Origin: Mesorhizobium denitrificans
GTDB taxonomy: Bacteria > Pseudomonadota > Alphaproteobacteria > Rhizobiales > Rhizobiaceae
Assembly: GCF_003403035.1 (NCBI RefSeq)
Contig: NZ_QURN01000012.1
Coordinates: 88,301-152,300 of the forward strand
DNA: 64,000 nucleotides
Direction: 5' to 3'
In this document: positions 9,312 to 18,990 of the stretch, piece after piece
Numbering within the stretch: the stretch's first letter is position 1
Layout: each line of letters begins with the position of its first letter
Position numbers and translations under genes: made by a program
Notes under the pieces: model-generated
Seen by the model: only the letters and a program-made list of their open reading frames with translations
Databases searched by the model: none
Told to the model about the DNA's origin: nothing

Positions 9312-10121
9312 ATGGACCATTTCGCCATGCAGAAGCTCATTCCTTACGGTGTCGCAGGTGCTGCGATCGCGGTTGCCGCTCTGGTTGGCGGATATCAACT
9401 CGGCACGACTACGCGAATCAGTTCTCCGGCAATGGCCGCCGCCAGTGCCCCTGAAATGGGTGAATCGATTCGAAACTACCTGCTGGCAAATCCGGAACTG
9501 ATTGCAGAGATGCAAACCGCGCTGGAAGAAAAGCAGAAGGAAGAGCAGCGCCTCGCCTCGCTCGACACGATCAAGAATGCCAGCGCTGAAATCTTCAACT
9601 CGCCAGCAGATGCAGTGGTGGGCAACCCGCAAGGCAAGACGACGATTGTGGAGTTCTACGATTACAATTGCGGGTTCTGCCGGCGCGCGATTGAAGACAT
9701 GCAGGCGTTGACGGCCGCTGATCCCAATCTGCGCTTTGTATTGAAGGAACTGCCCATTCTGGGACCGGATTCGCAGCGCGCGCATATCGTTTCGCAAGCA
9801 TTTCACCGCCTAATGCCTGAAAAATATGCGGAATTTCACAGTCGTCTGCTTGGCGGCGGTGGCGGCAGGGCGACAGAAGAAAGCGCGATCCTGGTTGCGA
9901 CCAGCCTTGGTGTCGACGAAGCAGCGCTGCGAGCGGAGATGAAAAAGCCGGAAGTCATCGAGGCCCTGCAGAAGAATTTTCAGCTTGCAGACCGCCTTCA
10001 GATAACTGGCACACCGTCATATGTGGTGGGTGACGAAGTGGTGTTCGGCGCGCTTGGGCAGCAGGTTCTGGCTGATAAAATTGCAAGCGCCCGTGCGCAG
10101 TGTCAGACGGCTGCGTGCTGA
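9312..10121 (+). CDS. DsbA-family thiol:disulfide oxidoreductase, membrane-anchored
   Basis: Thioredoxin-fold oxidoreductase acting on cysteines in exported proteins. The 269-residue product has an N-terminal hydrophobic segment (about 9-28) that looks more like an uncleaved anchor than a signal peptide. A Gln/Glu-rich helix follows (about 62-84), then the catalytic CGFC at 120-123 in the FYDYNCGFC context. The cis-proline loop is in TGTPSYVV about 35 residues before the C-terminus. The first ATG (9312) is chosen because it follows the M48 stop codon at once; an alternative ATG at 9327 would remove five residues. Neither has a strong ribosome-binding site, which fits coupling to the upstream gene. 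Oxidase versus isomerase activity is not decided. Confidence 0.92.
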   Translation: MDHFAMQKLIPYGVAGAAIAVAALVGGYQLGTTTRISSPAMAAASAPEMGESIRNYLLANPELIAEMQTALEEKQKEEQRLASLDTIKNASAEIFNSPADAVVGNPQGKTTIVEFYDYNCGFCRRAIEDMQALTAADPNLRFVLKELPILGPDSQRAHIVSQAFHRLMPEKYAEFHSRLLGGGGGRATEESAILVATSLGVDEAALRAEMKKPEVIEALQKNFQLADRLQITGTPSYVVGDEVVFGALGQQVLADKIASARAQCQTAAC

Positions 10122-10242
10122 GACAGCATGTATTCGCAGACAGTTGTGGAAAGTAAAACAACGCACTTGTGGTCTTTTCCCCTCGTTATAAGCAAACTAT
10201 AGAGGGTCCGCGCGGCGTTAAGTCGTTCGCGGAAGGGTTTGT

Positions 10243-10677
10243 ATGTCGAAACCAATCTATGTGCTCAATGGCCCCAACCTGAACGCGCTGGGCAGGCGCG
10301 AACCGGGTATTTATGGCGGCAAGACGCTGGCCGCTATCGCTGATGAATGTCGCGCGGCCGCCAGTTCGCTCGGCTTTGAGATCGATTTTCGGCAGACGAA
10401 CCACGAGGGCGAACTTGTAGACTGGATTCATGAAGCGGGCGACAAGGCCGCAGGCGTGGCGCTCAATGCGGGCGCATACACCCACACATCCATCGCCATT
10501 CACGACGCTATTCGCGCAAATGCGCCGCTGAAAGTGGTGGAAGTTCACCTTTCAAACATACATGCGCGCGAAACTTTCAGGCACAAATCAATGATTGCGC
10601 CGGTTGCGACCGGCATGATCTGCGGCTTTGGGCCACTAAGCTACATTCTGGCGCTGCATGCGCTGGCCGCCGGCTGA
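10243..10677 (+). CDS. aroQ: 3-dehydroquinate dehydratase, type II
   Basis: Catalyses trans-dehydration of 3-dehydroquinate to 3-dehydroshikimate, the third step of the shikimate pathway, in the cytoplasm. The 144-residue length is normal for the dodecameric type II enzyme. The signature LNGPNLNALGRREPGIYG contains catalytic Tyr24; Asn76 (LNAGAYTH) and His102 (EVHLSNIHARE) complete the active site. GGAAGGG precedes the ATG. Its stop codon is 27 nt before the preferred start of accB, so it is probably the first gene of an aroQ-accB-accC unit, an order seen in many alphaproteobacteria. Confidence 0.97.
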   Translation: MSKPIYVLNGPNLNALGRREPGIYGGKTLAAIADECRAAASSLGFEIDFRQTNHEGELVDWIHEAGDKAAGVALNAGAYTHTSIAIHDAIRANAPLKVVEVHLSNIHARETFRHKSMIAPVATGMICGFGPLSYILALHALAAG

Positions 10678-10704
10678 ATGCCGGCACAACCGGAAGGCAT
10701 AGAA

Positions 10705-11172
10705 ATGTCGATCAAGAAGTCCGCAGTGGACCAGCAGCTCATCCGCGATCTTGCGGGGATTCTCAACGATACCAACTTGACTGAAATCGAAGTCGAATTG
10801 GGCGACCTCAAAGTGCGCGTGTCGCGGGGCGGTTCGCCCGTGCAGGCCTTCGCTGCGCCTGCCGCCTATGCGCCGGTCCCCGCAGCAGCGGCTGCGCCTG
10901 CCGCGCCCGCAACTCCCGCTGCTTCCGCCGAGCCGTCGCGCAATGCAGTGCTTTCGCCAATGGTCGGCACCGCCTATGGCGCGCCATCGCCAGGCGCGAA
11001 GGCGTTCGTCGAAGTTGGACAGCAGGTGAAAGAAGGGCAAACGCTGCTCATCATCGAAGCCATGAAGACCATGAACCAGATACCGGCTCCGCGTTCGGGC
11101 ACTGTGACGGCCATTCTGTTTGAGGATTCCCAGCCGGTGGAATTCGGTGAGCCTCTGGTGGTGATCGAATAA
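10705..11172 (+). CDS. accB: Acetyl-CoA carboxylase biotin carboxyl carrier protein
   Basis: Carries the biotin that shuttles carboxyl groups from AccC to the carboxyltransferase in the first step of fatty acid synthesis. The 155-residue product has an N-terminal helical domain (about 4-42), an Ala/Pro-rich linker (about 48-78) and the C-terminal biotinyl domain (80-155). Biotin goes on Lys121 in EAMKTMNQI. The residue after the lysine is Thr where the usual AMKM motif has Met, a change I recall in rhizobial BCCPs. The ATG at 10705 has GGAAGG 10 nt upstream and is preferred over the in-frame ATG at 10678 that directly abuts aroQ. accC starts 4 nt after the stop codon. Confidence 0.95.
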   Translation: MSIKKSAVDQQLIRDLAGILNDTNLTEIEVELGDLKVRVSRGGSPVQAFAAPAAYAPVPAAAAAPAAPATPAASAEPSRNAVLSPMVGTAYGAPSPGAKAFVEVGQQVKEGQTLLIIEAMKTMNQIPAPRSGTVTAILFEDSQPVEFGEPLVVIE

Positions 11173-11176
11173 CGCG

Positions 11177-12523
11177 ATGTTCCAGAAGATCCTCATAGCC
11201 AATCGCGGCGAAATCGCCCTTCGCGTGCTGCGTGCCGCCAAGGAACTTGGCATTCAGACAGTTGTGGTGCATTCGACCGCCGACGCGGACGCGATGCATG
11301 TGCGCCTGGCAGACGAAAGCGTTTGCATCGGACCACCGCCCTCGCGCGACAGCTACCTCAACATCCACCAGATCGTTGCGGCTTGCGAAATTACCGGCGC
11401 GGATGCTGTGCATCCCGGCTATGGCTTCCTCTCGGAAAACGCGAAATTCGCGGACATTCTCGCTGCGCATAACATCACATTCATTGGCCCGACCGGCGAT
11501 CATATCCGCATCATGGGCGACAAGATCGAGGCCAAGCGCACAGCGAAGCGCCTTGGCATTCCGGTTGTGCCGGGCTCCGATGGCGCGATTTCCGACCCGG
11601 CCGAAGCCAAGCGGGTTGCGGCCGAGATCGGCTATCCTGTCATCATCAAAGCCTCTGCTGGCGGTGGTGGACGCGGCATGAAAGTCGCGCGGGACGAATC
11701 CGATCTGGAGGTGGCACTGGCGACGGCTCGCTCGGAAGCAGGCGCTGCGTTCGGCGACGATGCAGTATACATCGAGAAATATCTCGAAAAGCCGCGGCAC
11801 ATCGAAATTCAGGTGTTCGGCGACGGTATGGGCAAGGGCGTGCATCTCGGTGAGCGTGATTGCTCACTGCAGCGGCGGCACCAGAAGGTCTGGGAAGAGG
11901 CCAACTCCCCTGCTCTCAATTCAGCCGAGCGCACGCGCATTGGCGAAATTTGCGCGAATGCGATAGCCGATCTGGGCTATTCCGGCGCGGGCACTATCGA
12001 GTTCCTGTATGAAAACGGCGAGTTCTATTTCATCGAGATGAACACGCGTTTGCAGGTTGAGCACCCTGTGACCGAGGCTATTACCGGCATTGATCTCGTG
12101 CACGAGCAGATTCGTGTGGCGTCCGGCGGCGGTCTTTCGGTCACGCAGGACGATATTCACTTCAACGGCCATGCGATTGAATGCCGTATCAACGCGGAAG
12201 ACCCGCGCACCTTTACGCCGTCGCCGGGAACGATCACGCATTTCCATACACCCGGCGGGCTCGGCATTCGCGTCGATTCGGGCGTATATTCGGGCTACAA
12301 AATTCCGCCTTATTACGACAGTCTGATCGGCAAACTGATTGTGCATGGACGCAACCGCGTTGAATGCATGATGCGGTTGCGGCGCGCGCTGAACGAGTTC
12401 GTGGTGGACGGTATCAAGACAACGCTGCCGCTCTTCCAGGAACTGGTGAACAACCCGGATATTGCAAACGGCGACTATGACATCCACTGGCTGGAAAAAT
12501 ATCTCGCCAAGACAGAGTCATAA
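11177..12523 (+). CDS. accC: Acetyl-CoA carboxylase, biotin carboxylase subunit
   Basis: ATP-dependent carboxylation of the biotin on AccB using bicarbonate. The 448-residue ATP-grasp protein begins [16 protein letters not shown], the family signature. It carries the glycine-rich ATP loop GGGGRGMKV and the conserved [14 protein letters not shown] motif that contributes the magnesium- and bicarbonate-binding Glu and catalytic Arg. The length and the 4-nt spacing after accB support a heteromeric acetyl-CoA carboxylase; the accA/accD carboxyltransferase genes are not in the window. The paralogous biotin carboxylase domain in pccA (16825-18837) is longer and ends in its own biotinyl domain, so the two are distinct enzymes. 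Confidence 0.97.
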   Translation: MFQKILIANRGEIALRVLRAAKELGIQTVVVHSTADADAMHVRLADESVCIGPPPSRDSYLNIHQIVAACEITGADAVHPGYGFLSENAKFADILAAHNITFIGPTGDHIRIMGDKIEAKRTAKRLGIPVVPGSDGAISDPAEAKRVAAEIGYPVIIKASAGGGGRGMKVARDESDLEVALATARSEAGAAFGDDAVYIEKYLEKPRHIEIQVFGDGMGKGVHLGERDCSLQRRHQKVWEEANSPALNSAERTRIGEICANAIADLGYSGAGTIEFLYENGEFYFIEMNTRLQVEHPVTEAITGIDLVHEQIRVASGGGLSVTQDDIHFNGHAIECRINAEDPRTFTPSPGTITHFHTPGGLGIRVDSGVYSGYKIPPYYDSLIGKLIVHGRNRVECMMRLRRALNEFVVDGIKTTLPLFQELVNNPDIANGDYDIHWLEKYLAKTES

Positions 12524-12562
12524 GCTAAGGTCTGCTGTGTCGAAAGCAGCAGACCAAATGTA

Positions 12563-13186
12563 ATGGCGCGTCCCTTCGCACCCGGCCAGCGTATTCCTAT
12601 CGACCTCCTGTTGCGCGCATACGCGACCGGCGTGTTTCCTATGGCCGAAAGCGCCGACGATCCCGAAGTCTTTTGGGTGCAGCCGAAGTTGCGGGGCGTC
12701 ATCCCGCTCGACGATTTTCATGTTCCGCGCAGCTTGGCGAAAGTAATCCGGCGCGGGACGTTCGAAATCCGGCTGGATCACGACTTCGCCGGTGTCATCG
12801 CCGGTTGCGCGGCGTCACGCGAGGGTCGGCTGTCGACGTGGATCAATGGCCCAATCCGTGAAGCCTATGCCGAACTCTACGCACGCGGTCATTGCCATAC
12901 GGTCGAGGCATGGCGCAACGGCGCGCTTGTCGGCGGATTGTATGGCATCACTCTCGGGCGCGCGTTCTTCGGCGAAAGCATGTTTTCATATGAGCGCGAC
13001 GCTTCGAAAGTGTGTCTGGTGCACTTGGTGGATCATTTGAAACGGCAGGGCTTCGTGCTGCTCGATACGCAGTTCACCACCGATCATCTTGTGAAGTTTG
13101 GCGCAATCGACGTGCCACGCCGGAAATATGAGCAAATGCTGGCCGAGGCATTGAAAGGCAAACCTGCAAGGTTTTTGGCTGAGTGA
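12563..13186 (+). CDS. aat: Leucyl/phenylalanyl-tRNA--protein transferase
   Basis: Transfers Leu or Phe from aminoacyl-tRNA to the N-terminal Lys or Arg of proteins, marking them for ClpAP through the N-end rule. The 207-residue product is within family size. It has the diagnostic N-terminal segment [16 protein letters not shown], then [20 protein letters not shown]. Later it has [29 protein letters not shown] and the C-terminal [16 protein letters not shown] motifs. It starts 39 nt after accC on the same strand and may be the last gene of that unit. It converges on dnaE with only 37 nt between stop codons and no clear terminator there. Confidence 0.96.
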   Translation: MARPFAPGQRIPIDLLLRAYATGVFPMAESADDPEVFWVQPKLRGVIPLDDFHVPRSLAKVIRRGTFEIRLDHDFAGVIAGCAASREGRLSTWINGPIREAYAELYARGHCHTVEAWRNGALVGGLYGITLGRAFFGESMFSYERDASKVCLVHLVDHLKRQGFVLLDTQFTTDHLVKFGAIDVPRRKYEQMLAEALKGKPARFLAE

Positions 13187-13223
13187 AAACGGCGTTTTGA
13201 TCGGGTGCCGAGCGGTGGCGTCC

Positions 13224-16200
13224 CTAAACCAGTTCGACCTCGACAACGCCGGGGATAGCGCGCATCGCGGAGGCAACGCGGGTATCGAATTTGTAGCGCT
13301 CAGGCAGTTCGATCTCGACCTCGCCCTTCCCCTCATCTTTCAGCACGATGAAACTCACCTGCCCTTCGCCCTTGACGTTGAGTTGTGTTGCCAGCGCGGT
13401 AAGCGGCTTTGAATCACGCAGATAAATCCGCATTGATTTCTGAACCCGGGTCGCCTCTTGCTCCAGCGACTTCACGCTCTGAATGCGCAGGTTCACGCCT
13501 TCCGGGCGATCTTCAGCGGCTACGGTGATGACAAGCGAGCGACCGGGATCAAGCATGTCGCGATACTGCGCGAGCGTTTCCGCAAACAACACCGCCTCAA
13601 ACTGGCCGGTCGTGTCGGAGAAAACGACGACGCCCATCTTGTTGCCCATGCGGGTCTTGCGTTCTTGCCGCGATGTGACCGTTCCGGCCAACCGTCCAGC
13701 GGTCGCGCCGCGCTTCACAGCAGCGGAAAACTCGGCCCATGTCTGCACGCGCATTTTGTCCAGCGCAGCCTTATATTCATCAAGCGGGTGCGCAGACAGA
13801 TAAAAGCCGACGACTTGAAACTCCTTATGAAGACGCTCAGCCGCGAGCCAAGGCTCGGTCAGCGGCAGGCGAAGCGGTTCCGGCTTTCGCGATCCCGTCC
13901 CTGCCCCAAAAATATCGATCTGGCCGCTGGACGCACTGGATTGCGCGAACGCCGCCGCAGCCATCATCTGCTCGACGCCAGCAATCATCGCAGCGCGATC
14001 ACGCCCAAAGCAATCCAGCGCACCTGCCATGATAAGGCTTTCAAACACGCGCTTGCCAACGATCTTCGGATCGACGCGCTGGACGAAATCTTCAAGGCTG
14101 TCGAATGGCCGCTCGTTGCGGCGTTCCACTATATGCTCGACCGCCGCGTCGCCGATGCCCTTGATGGCGGCCAACGCATAGAAAATCTTGTTTTCGCCAA
14201 CCTCAAAATTTCGGAAGGACGTCATGACAGACGGCGGAATGACCTCGATGCCGAGCCGCGTAGCGTCCTGCCGGAAGTCATTCAACTTCTCGGTGTTCGA
14301 CATATCCAGCGTCATGGACGCCGCCAAAAACTCGACCGGGAAATGTGCCTTCAGATAGGCCGTCTGATACGAAACCACCGCATAGGCGGCAGCGTGCGAT
14401 TTGTTGAAGCCGTAGTCTGCGAACTTCGCCAGCAGATCGAAAATGAAATCCGCCTGCGGCTTCGCCACGCCGCGCTCGACCGATCCAGTAACAAAGCGCT
14501 CGCGCTGCTTGTCCATTTCCGCGCGGATCTTCTTGCCCATCGCGCGCCGCAGCAAATCTGCTTCGCCAAGCGAATAGCCCGCAAGCTCCTGCGCGATCTG
14601 CATGACCTGCTCCTGATAGACGATAACGCCCTGCGTTTCCGTCACCAGATGGTCGATCTTGGGGTGAATGGAGGCGATTTCCTCCTGCCCGTTCTTGCGA
14701 TTATTATAGGTCGGGATGTTCTCCATCGGGCCGGGGCGATACAACGCCACCAGCGCGATAATGTCCTCGATCCGGTCCGGCTTCATGCCGAGCAGCGCCT
14801 TGCGCATGCCCGCACTTTCAACCTGAAACACGCCGACAACCTCGCCGCGCGCGAGCATTTCATATGTCTTGGTGTCGTCCAGTGGCAGCGCGGACAGGTC
14901 GATTTCCACCCCGCGCCGCTTGATGAGTTCAACCGCCGTCTGCAATACGGTAAGGGTCTTGAGCCCAAGGAAGTCGAACTTCACAAGGCCCGCGTCCTCG
15001 ACCTTCTTCATGTTGAACTGCGTGACCGGCATGTCTGAGCGCGGATCGCGGTAGAGCGGCACCAGTTCCCACAAAGGACGGTCGCCGATGACGATGCCCG
15101 CAGCGTGGGTCGATGCATGGCGGTACAAGCCCTCCAGCTTCTGCGCCATCGCCAGCAGCGTCTCGACGATTGGCTCCTTTTCCGCTTCCTCCGCAAAGCG
15201 CGGCTCGCCCTCGATAGCCTTAGCGAGCGTTACCGGGTTGGCGGGGTTGGCAGGCACCATCTTGCAAAGCCGGTCCACCTGACCATACGGCATTTGTAGC
15301 ACGCGCCCCACATCGCGCAGCACGGCGCGCGCCTGCAGCGTACCGAAGGTGATAATCTGGCCGACCTGGTCGCGACCATATTTCTGCTGGACGTAACGAA
15401 TAACCTCCTCGCGACGGTCCTGACAGAAGTCGATGTCGAAGTCGGGCATCGAGACGCGATCAGGGTTGAGAAAGCGCTCGAAAAGCAGCGAGAAACGAAG
15501 CGGATCGATGTCTGTGATAGTCGTGGCGTAGGCCACCAGCGAGCCCGCGCCCGAACCGCGCCCCGGTCCAACCGGAATGCCCTGCGACTTCGCCCATTTG
15601 ATAAAGTCTGCGACGATCAGAAAGTAGCCCGGATATTTCATCCGTTCGATGATCGACAACTCGTATTCGAGCCGCTTGTGATAGTCCTCAACGCTGTAGC
15701 CAGGATATGGGCCGTGCGCTGCAAGACGCGCGTCCAAGCCTTCGCGGGCCTGTCGCGCAAGTTCGGCCGCCTCCGCAGCAACAACCTCGTCGGCATTCGA
15801 AGCGTCACCGCCCGTAAAACGCGGAAGGATCGGCGCGCGGCTTTTCGGATAATAAGAGCAGCGGCGCGCAATCTCGATAGTGTTTTCAATCGCCTCCGGC
15901 AGATCGGCGAACAACATGGAGATTTCAGCGGACGACTTCAGGTAGTTGTCCGGCGACAATCGCCGACGATCATCCGACGCAACCACAGAACCTTCGGCGA
16001 TTGCAATCAGCGCGTCATGCGCCTCGAAATCTTCCCGGCTCTGGAAAAACGCCTCGTTCGTCGCGACCAGCGGCAGCTCCATCGCATAGGCAAGCTCGAC
16101 CGTCGCAGCCTCCAAGCCTCGATCATATCCGCCAAGGCGCTCAAGCTCGACATACAGCCTGTCACCGAACAGTTCCCGCAATTGCGAAAGCCGGGCCTCC

Positions 16201-16754
16201 GCAATTTCGGAATGGCCTTCCTTCAGCGCCGCGCCAATTGGCCCGCGCGGACCACCGGTCAAGCAAATCAGCCCATCGGTCAGCCCGCGCAACTGTTCGA
16301 CATTGCGGTTCACGAGTTCACCAGACGGCGTTTCCAGATAGGCTGCGCTGACGATGCGCATGAGGTTCGAGTAGCCCTCACTCGTCGCGACCAGCAACAC
16401 AATGGGCGCGAGTTCCGGTCCTTGTCGCCGCGCGGCTCGCGCAATGTCCGGGCCGCCGGATTCAAAATTGAGGTCGAGCTGCATGCCGATAACCGGCTGC
16501 ACACCATCTTTCGAGGCTTTCTGCGCAAACTCAAGCGCGCCGAAAAGATTGTTGGTATCGGTGACAGCTATCGCGGGTGATTGATCCTTGACCGCATGGC
16601 CAACGATTTTGCCGTGCGGCAACGCACCTTCAAGCAGCGAATAGGCCGAATGCACACGCAGATGCACGAAAGTGCGCGCGACGGCGCGCGGCGACGCTTC
16701 GCCCTGCAGCGCGGCGCGCAAAATCGGATCACGAGGTGGTCGGTCGCCAGCCAT
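13224..16754 (-). CDS. dnaE: DNA polymerase III subunit alpha (DnaE1 type)
   Basis: Catalytic subunit of the replicative DNA polymerase. The 1176-residue product has an N-terminal PHP domain starting near residue 29 (FVHLRVHSAYSLLEGA). The polymerase core follows, with catalytic Asp438 and Asp440 in PDFDIDFCQDRR. The finger and tau/beta-binding regions lie downstream, then an OB-fold near 1000-1100 and a C-terminal domain. Its PHP region and length fit the essential DnaE1 rather than the shorter error-prone DnaE2. A non-homologous N-terminal tail of about 28 residues is present if the ATG at 16754 is right. It stands alone between aat (convergent) and pccA (same strand, upstream). Long open frames on the opposite strand are codon-bias shadows. 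Confidence 0.97.
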   Translation of the reverse strand: MAGDRPPRDPILRAALQGEASPRAVARTFVHLRVHSAYSLLEGALPHGKIVGHAVKDQSPAIAVTDTNNLFGALEFAQKASKDGVQPVIGMQLDLNFESGGPDIARAARRQGPELAPIVLLVATSEGYSNLMRIVSAAYLETPSGELVNRNVEQLRGLTDGLICLTGGPRGPIGAALKEGHSEIAEARLSQLRELFGDRLYVELERLGGYDRGLEAATVELAYAMELPLVATNEAFFQSREDFEAHDALIAIAEGSVVASDDRRRLSPDNYLKSSAEISMLFADLPEAIENTIEIARRCSYYPKSRAPILPRFTGGDASNADEVVAAEAAELARQAREGLDARLAAHGPYPGYSVEDYHKRLEYELSIIERMKYPGYFLIVADFIKWAKSQGIPVGPGRGSGAGSLVAYATTITDIDPLRFSLLFERFLNPDRVSMPDFDIDFCQDRREEVIRYVQQKYGRDQVGQIITFGTLQARAVLRDVGRVLQMPYGQVDRLCKMVPANPANPVTLAKAIEGEPRFAEEAEKEPIVETLLAMAQKLEGLYRHASTHAAGIVIGDRPLWELVPLYRDPRSDMPVTQFNMKKVEDAGLVKFDFLGLKTLTVLQTAVELIKRRGVEIDLSALPLDDTKTYEMLARGEVVGVFQVESAGMRKALLGMKPDRIEDIIALVALYRPGPMENIPTYNNRKNGQEEIASIHPKIDHLVTETQGVIVYQEQVMQIAQELAGYSLGEADLLRRAMGKKIRAEMDKQRERFVTGSVERGVAKPQADFIFDLLAKFADYGFNKSHAAAYAVVSYQTAYLKAHFPVEFLAASMTLDMSNTEKLNDFRQDATRLGIEVIPPSVMTSFRNFEVGENKIFYALAAIKGIGDAAVEHIVERRNERPFDSLEDFVQRVDPKIVGKRVFESLIMAGALDCFGRDRAAMIAGVEQMMAAAAFAQSSASSGQIDIFGAGTGSRKPEPLRLPLTEPWLAAERLHKEFQVVGFYLSAHPLDEYKAALDKMRVQTWAEFSAAVKRGATAGRLAGTVTSRQERKTRMGNKMGVVVFSDTTGQFEAVLFAETLAQYRDMLDPGRSLVITVAAEDRPEGVNLRIQSVKSLEQEATRVQKSMRIYLRDSKPLTALATQLNVKGEGQVSFIVLKDEGKGEVEIELPERYKFDTRVASAMRAIPGVVEVELV

Positions 16755-16824
16755 CTTGGAGATATAGGGGATTCGCGCGCGAACAGCGACGCCCTAGCGA
16801 GCGCCGCCCACAGATAGTCTGCGC

Positions 16825-18837
16825 TCAGGCAAATTCCATGATAACCGCATCGACCGCGAGGCTGTCGCCCGGTTTGCAATTGATCTTGGCGATGGTGAGG
16901 TCGCGCTCAGCACGCAGCACGTTTTCCATCTTCATTGCTTCGACCACGGCCAGCGTTTCTCCAGCCTTGACCTCTTGCCCTTCCTTCGCGGAGATGGACA
17001 CAACCAGACCCGGCATCGGACACAACAACATCTTCGACGTGTCCGGCGGCAGTTTGATAGGCATGAGCTTTTCAAGCTCGGCGGTGCGCGGGAGCATGGT
17101 CTTGGTTGTTACCGACATGCCCTTCCAGTCAATCCGCAAACCTTTAGGATCTGGGCGCAACTGTGCAGTTACGGATTGCCTGCCAACAGTGCCGTGCCAA
17201 ACCGGCTCGCCCGGACGCCAATCCGACGCGACGGTGACGACCTTGCCGCCATTGATCGAAAGATCAGCCTCGAACGGGATGGACACCATGCCGTCGCGAA
17301 GCGAAACCTCGACATAGTCGTCATCAATTTTGACAACCCAATCCGGCTTGATCGCGCCGGAGTGCGGCGCGAGTCGCCCGGCCAACCTGTCCAGACGGTC
17401 ACGGCGCAGCAATTCTACTGCTGTCGCGATGGCAGCGAGCACGCCCTTCTGAGACTCATCAGGCTTGATCGGCGCAAAGCCATCCGGAAATTCTTCGGCT
17501 ATGAAGCCCGTGGACAACCTGCCCTCGCGCCAGCGCGGATGCTGCATAAGCGCGGAGAGAAACGGAATGTTGTGCTCGATGCCGTCAACGACGAAGCTGT
17601 CCAGCGCATCGGACATGGCGTCGATTGCCTCAAGGCGCGTAGGCGCCCAGGTGCAGAGCTTCGCGACCATCGGGTCGTAGAACATCGAAATTTCGGAGCC
17701 TTCCGTCACGCCGGTATCGTTGCGGATAACAGCATCGCCTATCGGACCTTCGGCTGGCGGCTGATAGCGCGTCAGGCGACCGATGGATGGCAGGAAATTG
17801 CGATATGGATCTTCGGCGTAAAGGCGGCTTTCAACGGCCCAGCCATTCAGCTTGACGTCTTTCTGTCCAAACGAGAGCTTTTCACCAGCCGCAATGCGGA
17901 TCATCTGCTCAACCAGATCAACGCCTGTGATCAGCTCCGTAACCGGATGCTCAACCTGCAAACGTGTATTCATTTCAAGGAAATAGAAGTTTTTATTCTT
18001 ATCGACGATAAACTCGACAGTACCCGCACTCTGATAGTCAACAGCCTTGGCAAGCGCGACGGCCTGCTCACCCATTGCCCGGCGTGTCGCCTCATCAAGA
18101 AATGGCGATGGCGCTTCTTCGACAACCTTCTGGTTACGGCGCTGAATGGAGCATTCGCGCTCGCCCAGATAGACGGCGTTGCCGTGACCATCGGCAAGCA
18201 CCTGAATTTCGATGTGGCGCGGCTCGACGACGAATTTCTCAATGAATACGCGGTCATCGCCGAAGGAGTTCTTAGCTTCCGAACGAGCGCGATCAAAGCC
18301 GTCGCGCACCTCCGACTTGTCCCAGGCGATGCGCATACCCTTGCCGCCACCACCGGCGGAAGCCTTGATCATGACCGGATAGCCGATTTCGTCGGCAATC
18401 TTTTCGGCATGGTCCGCGTCTTCAATAACGCCTAGATAACCCGGAACGGTGTTCACCTTGGCCGCATTGGCGAACTTCTTTGACTCGATCTTGTCGCCCA
18501 TCGCCTCAATCGCCTTGGGCTTGGGACCGATGAAAATAATGCCCTGCTTCTCCAGCGATTCACAGAAAGAGGCGCGCTCGGACAGGAACCCATAGCCGGG
18601 GTGAACCGCCTCAGCACCGGTCGCCTTGCACGCCTCAATTATCTTGTCCGCCAAAAGATAGCTTTGCGCGGCGGGTGCGGGCCCGATGTGAACGGCTTCG
18701 TCCGCCATCTCGACATGCATCGCATCGCGGTCTGCATCCGAGTAGACCGCCACCGTGGCAATGCCCATCTTGCGCGCCGTTTTGATTACTCGGCAGGCGA
18801 TTTCACCACGATTGGCAATCAGTATCTTTTTGAACAT
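16825..18837 (-). CDS. pccA: Propionyl-CoA/acyl-CoA carboxylase alpha subunit
   Basis: Biotin carboxylase fused to a biotinyl domain; in this family it supplies carboxybiotin to a beta subunit that carboxylates propionyl-CoA to methylmalonyl-CoA. The 670-residue product begins [16 protein letters not shown]. It has GGGGKGMRI and [14 protein letters not shown] in the ATP-grasp domain (1-450), a BT-type linker (about 455-590), and biotin on Lys636 in EAMKMENVL. The ATG at 18837 is used because GGGAG lies 8-13 nt upstream; the open frame extends 60 codons further with no family similarity. Length and domain fusion fit PccA, but methylcrotonyl- or other acyl-CoA substrates cannot be excluded. No beta subunit gene is in the window. 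Confidence 0.88.
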   Translation of the reverse strand: MFKKILIANRGEIACRVIKTARKMGIATVAVYSDADRDAMHVEMADEAVHIGPAPAAQSYLLADKIIEACKATGAEAVHPGYGFLSERASFCESLEKQGIIFIGPKPKAIEAMGDKIESKKFANAAKVNTVPGYLGVIEDADHAEKIADEIGYPVMIKASAGGGGKGMRIAWDKSEVRDGFDRARSEAKNSFGDDRVFIEKFVVEPRHIEIQVLADGHGNAVYLGERECSIQRRNQKVVEEAPSPFLDEATRRAMGEQAVALAKAVDYQSAGTVEFIVDKNKNFYFLEMNTRLQVEHPVTELITGVDLVEQMIRIAAGEKLSFGQKDVKLNGWAVESRLYAEDPYRNFLPSIGRLTRYQPPAEGPIGDAVIRNDTGVTEGSEISMFYDPMVAKLCTWAPTRLEAIDAMSDALDSFVVDGIEHNIPFLSALMQHPRWREGRLSTGFIAEEFPDGFAPIKPDESQKGVLAAIATAVELLRRDRLDRLAGRLAPHSGAIKPDWVVKIDDDYVEVSLRDGMVSIPFEADLSINGGKVVTVASDWRPGEPVWHGTVGRQSVTAQLRPDPKGLRIDWKGMSVTTKTMLPRTAELEKLMPIKLPPDTSKMLLCPMPGLVVSISAKEGQEVKAGETLAVVEAMKMENVLRAERDLTIAKINCKPGDSLAVDAVIMEFA

Positions 18838-18859
18838 CAAGCGGACTCCCGTGCGGCTT

Positions 18860-18887
18860 CTTTTATGAGCTTGTGCTTTAGGGTCAA
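18860..18887 (-). promoter_or_regulatory. Candidate promoter of pccA
   Basis: On the minus strand TTGACC (18882-18887) and TAAAAG (18860-18865) are separated by 16 nt, inside the divergent pccA / DUF1345 spacer. Transcription would begin near 18853, just ahead of the pccA ribosome-binding site. The -10 box is a partial match. No TTTGCAAA-type site of the propionate regulator PccR was seen nearby. Confidence 0.4.
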
Positions 18888-18990
18888 GCGCAGCTTGTAC
18901 ACATCTTTCGTCGCAGACACAGATTTCCAAGGTTTGCTTGCCTGATAGGTGGAATCCTGAAAGGTTGCGCGGGCATTGCGTGAGAAGATT

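Noticed and set aside
13458..15038. 526-codon open frame on the plus strand
   Set aside because: It lies entirely antisense to dnaE, has no ribosome-binding site, and its product is rich in Arg/His/Leu as expected from reading GC-rich codons backwards.
18838..18990. PccR-type TTTGCAAA operator in front of pccA
   Set aside because: Only a partial TTTGC sequence was found, not the paired palindromes expected for that regulator.
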